A stretch of DNA of 64,000 nucleotides from [Clostridium] innocuum (GTDB lineage: Bacteria > Bacillota_I > Bacilli_A > Erysipelotrichales > Erysipelotrichaceae): NCBI GenBank assembly GCA_012317185.1, contig CP048838.1, positions 1,612,001 through 1,676,000 on the forward strand, read 5' to 3'. The notes beneath the pieces are model-generated. The model saw only the letters and a list, made by a program, of their open reading frames with translations, was not told the origin of the DNA and searched no databases. The translations under genes were made by a program, and so were the position numbers. This document shows positions 63,690 to 64,000 of this stretch, one piece after another (positions within the stretch are counted from its first letter, which is position 1; the number at the start of each line of letters is the position of its first letter).

Positions 63690-64000
63690 CTACAGATTTG
63701 TCTTTTTTTCCAGCTGCCGGCACGCCCATAAAAAGCTGAGGCTTCCCATAAGGATAAACAGCAGCAAAACAGCTGTCAGATTCCCTGTGTCTATTCTGCC
63801 ATATAGAATCAGAGAACGCAATGCCTGGATCATATGGGTAAACGGATTGAGATTGATTGCAGTATGTAAGAAACCGGTAATACCTGTCATGGGAAACAGT
63901 GCATTGCTGAGAAAAAACACCGGAAGTACAATCGCGTTCATAACAGTTTCGTATATCACCTCATTCGGAAGGAGCATGCTGATTCCATAAGACAGCCCTG
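63690..64000 (-). CDS. ABC-2 type permease, 5' end outside window
   Basis: 103 residues of the C-terminal part, open to the right edge (GLSYGISMLLPNEVIYETVM). The family landmark is NAIVLPVFFLSNALFPMTGI followed by INLNPFTHMIQALRSLILYG, as in DrrB-like multidrug or polysaccharide ABC-2 permeases, then a last helix LLLFILMGSLSFLWACRQLE. The ATPase partner would lie further right. Confidence 0.85.
   Translation of the reverse strand, partial: GLSYGISMLLPNEVIYETVMNAIVLPVFFLSNALFPMTGITGFLHTAINLNPFTHMIQALRSLILYGRIDTGNLTAVLLLFILMGSLSFLWACRQLEKKTNL

Overview
The window looks like the chromosome of a low-to-moderate GC, anaerobic Firmicute, most likely an Erysipelotrichaceae member close to [Clostridium] innocuum. 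This is judged from gene content (a group-B type [FeFe]-hydrogenase, 4-hydroxybutyrate dehydrogenase, many ferredoxin/flavodoxin fusions, GGDEF/EAL proteins, short spacers with AGGAGG ribosome sites) and from recall of the protein families, not from a database search. No rRNA, tRNA, prophage or transposase gene is visible.

Layout. 0-3 kb: the 3' end of a PHP phosphatase, an XRE/DUF5680 regulator, a frameshifted pyridoxamine-phosphate-oxidase-like gene and a flavodoxin stub. 3-8.2 kb: a redox and metal block (thioredoxin, flavodoxin-ferredoxin fusion, small ferredoxin, NapH-like membrane protein, CopZ-like chaperone, DUF134-NifX fusion, DUF308 membrane protein). 8.7-13 kb: 4-hydroxybutyrate dehydrogenase, then a tight VTC / DUF4956 / Cthe_2159 lipoprotein operon. 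13.5-24 kb: GGDEF-EAL protein, glutamine-dependent NAD synthetase, CDF transporter, [FeFe]-hydrogenase, aldehyde dehydrogenase, polysaccharide deacetylase and a Cys/Pro-repeat protein. 24-35 kb: a loose region rich in small genes, acetyltransferases, gene remnants and noncoding DNA. 35-51 kb: nitroreductase/ArsR/EFR1 operon, DUF349 protein, two Crp/Fnr regulators, MATE exporter, a 1102-residue PAS-GGDEF-EAL-PAS protein, and a priA-PAP2-rsmB operon. 51.4-58.7 kb: an AT-rich, bacteriocin-like island. 58.9-64 kb: a broken SNF2 helicase with SWIM and DUF4261 partners, a CRISPR-like array, and the end of an ABC-2 permease.

The most interesting parts are four. (1) The 51.4-58.7 kb island has a TPR-type regulator without an obvious helix-turn-helix, a strong promoter, a short secreted-peptide-like gene carrying a one-base frameshift, a 130-residue secreted protein of unknown family, small membrane proteins, two ABC ATPases and a DUF1430-like bacteriocin-associated membrane protein. 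(2) Two orphan CRISPR-like mini-arrays (29.87 and 63.29 kb) share a 33-bp palindromic repeat with the architecture of type I-C repeats, 33-35 bp spacers, decaying downstream repeats and no cas genes in the window. (3) Two copies of a ~125-bp dispersed element (19.1 and 35.2 kb) have nested inverted repeats whose stem pairs change together. (4) There is an unusual density of decaying genes, including a SNF2 gene with four separate lesions.

Terminator and promoter calls are by eye. Starts were moved to internal codons wherever the Shine-Dalgarno sequence argued for it.
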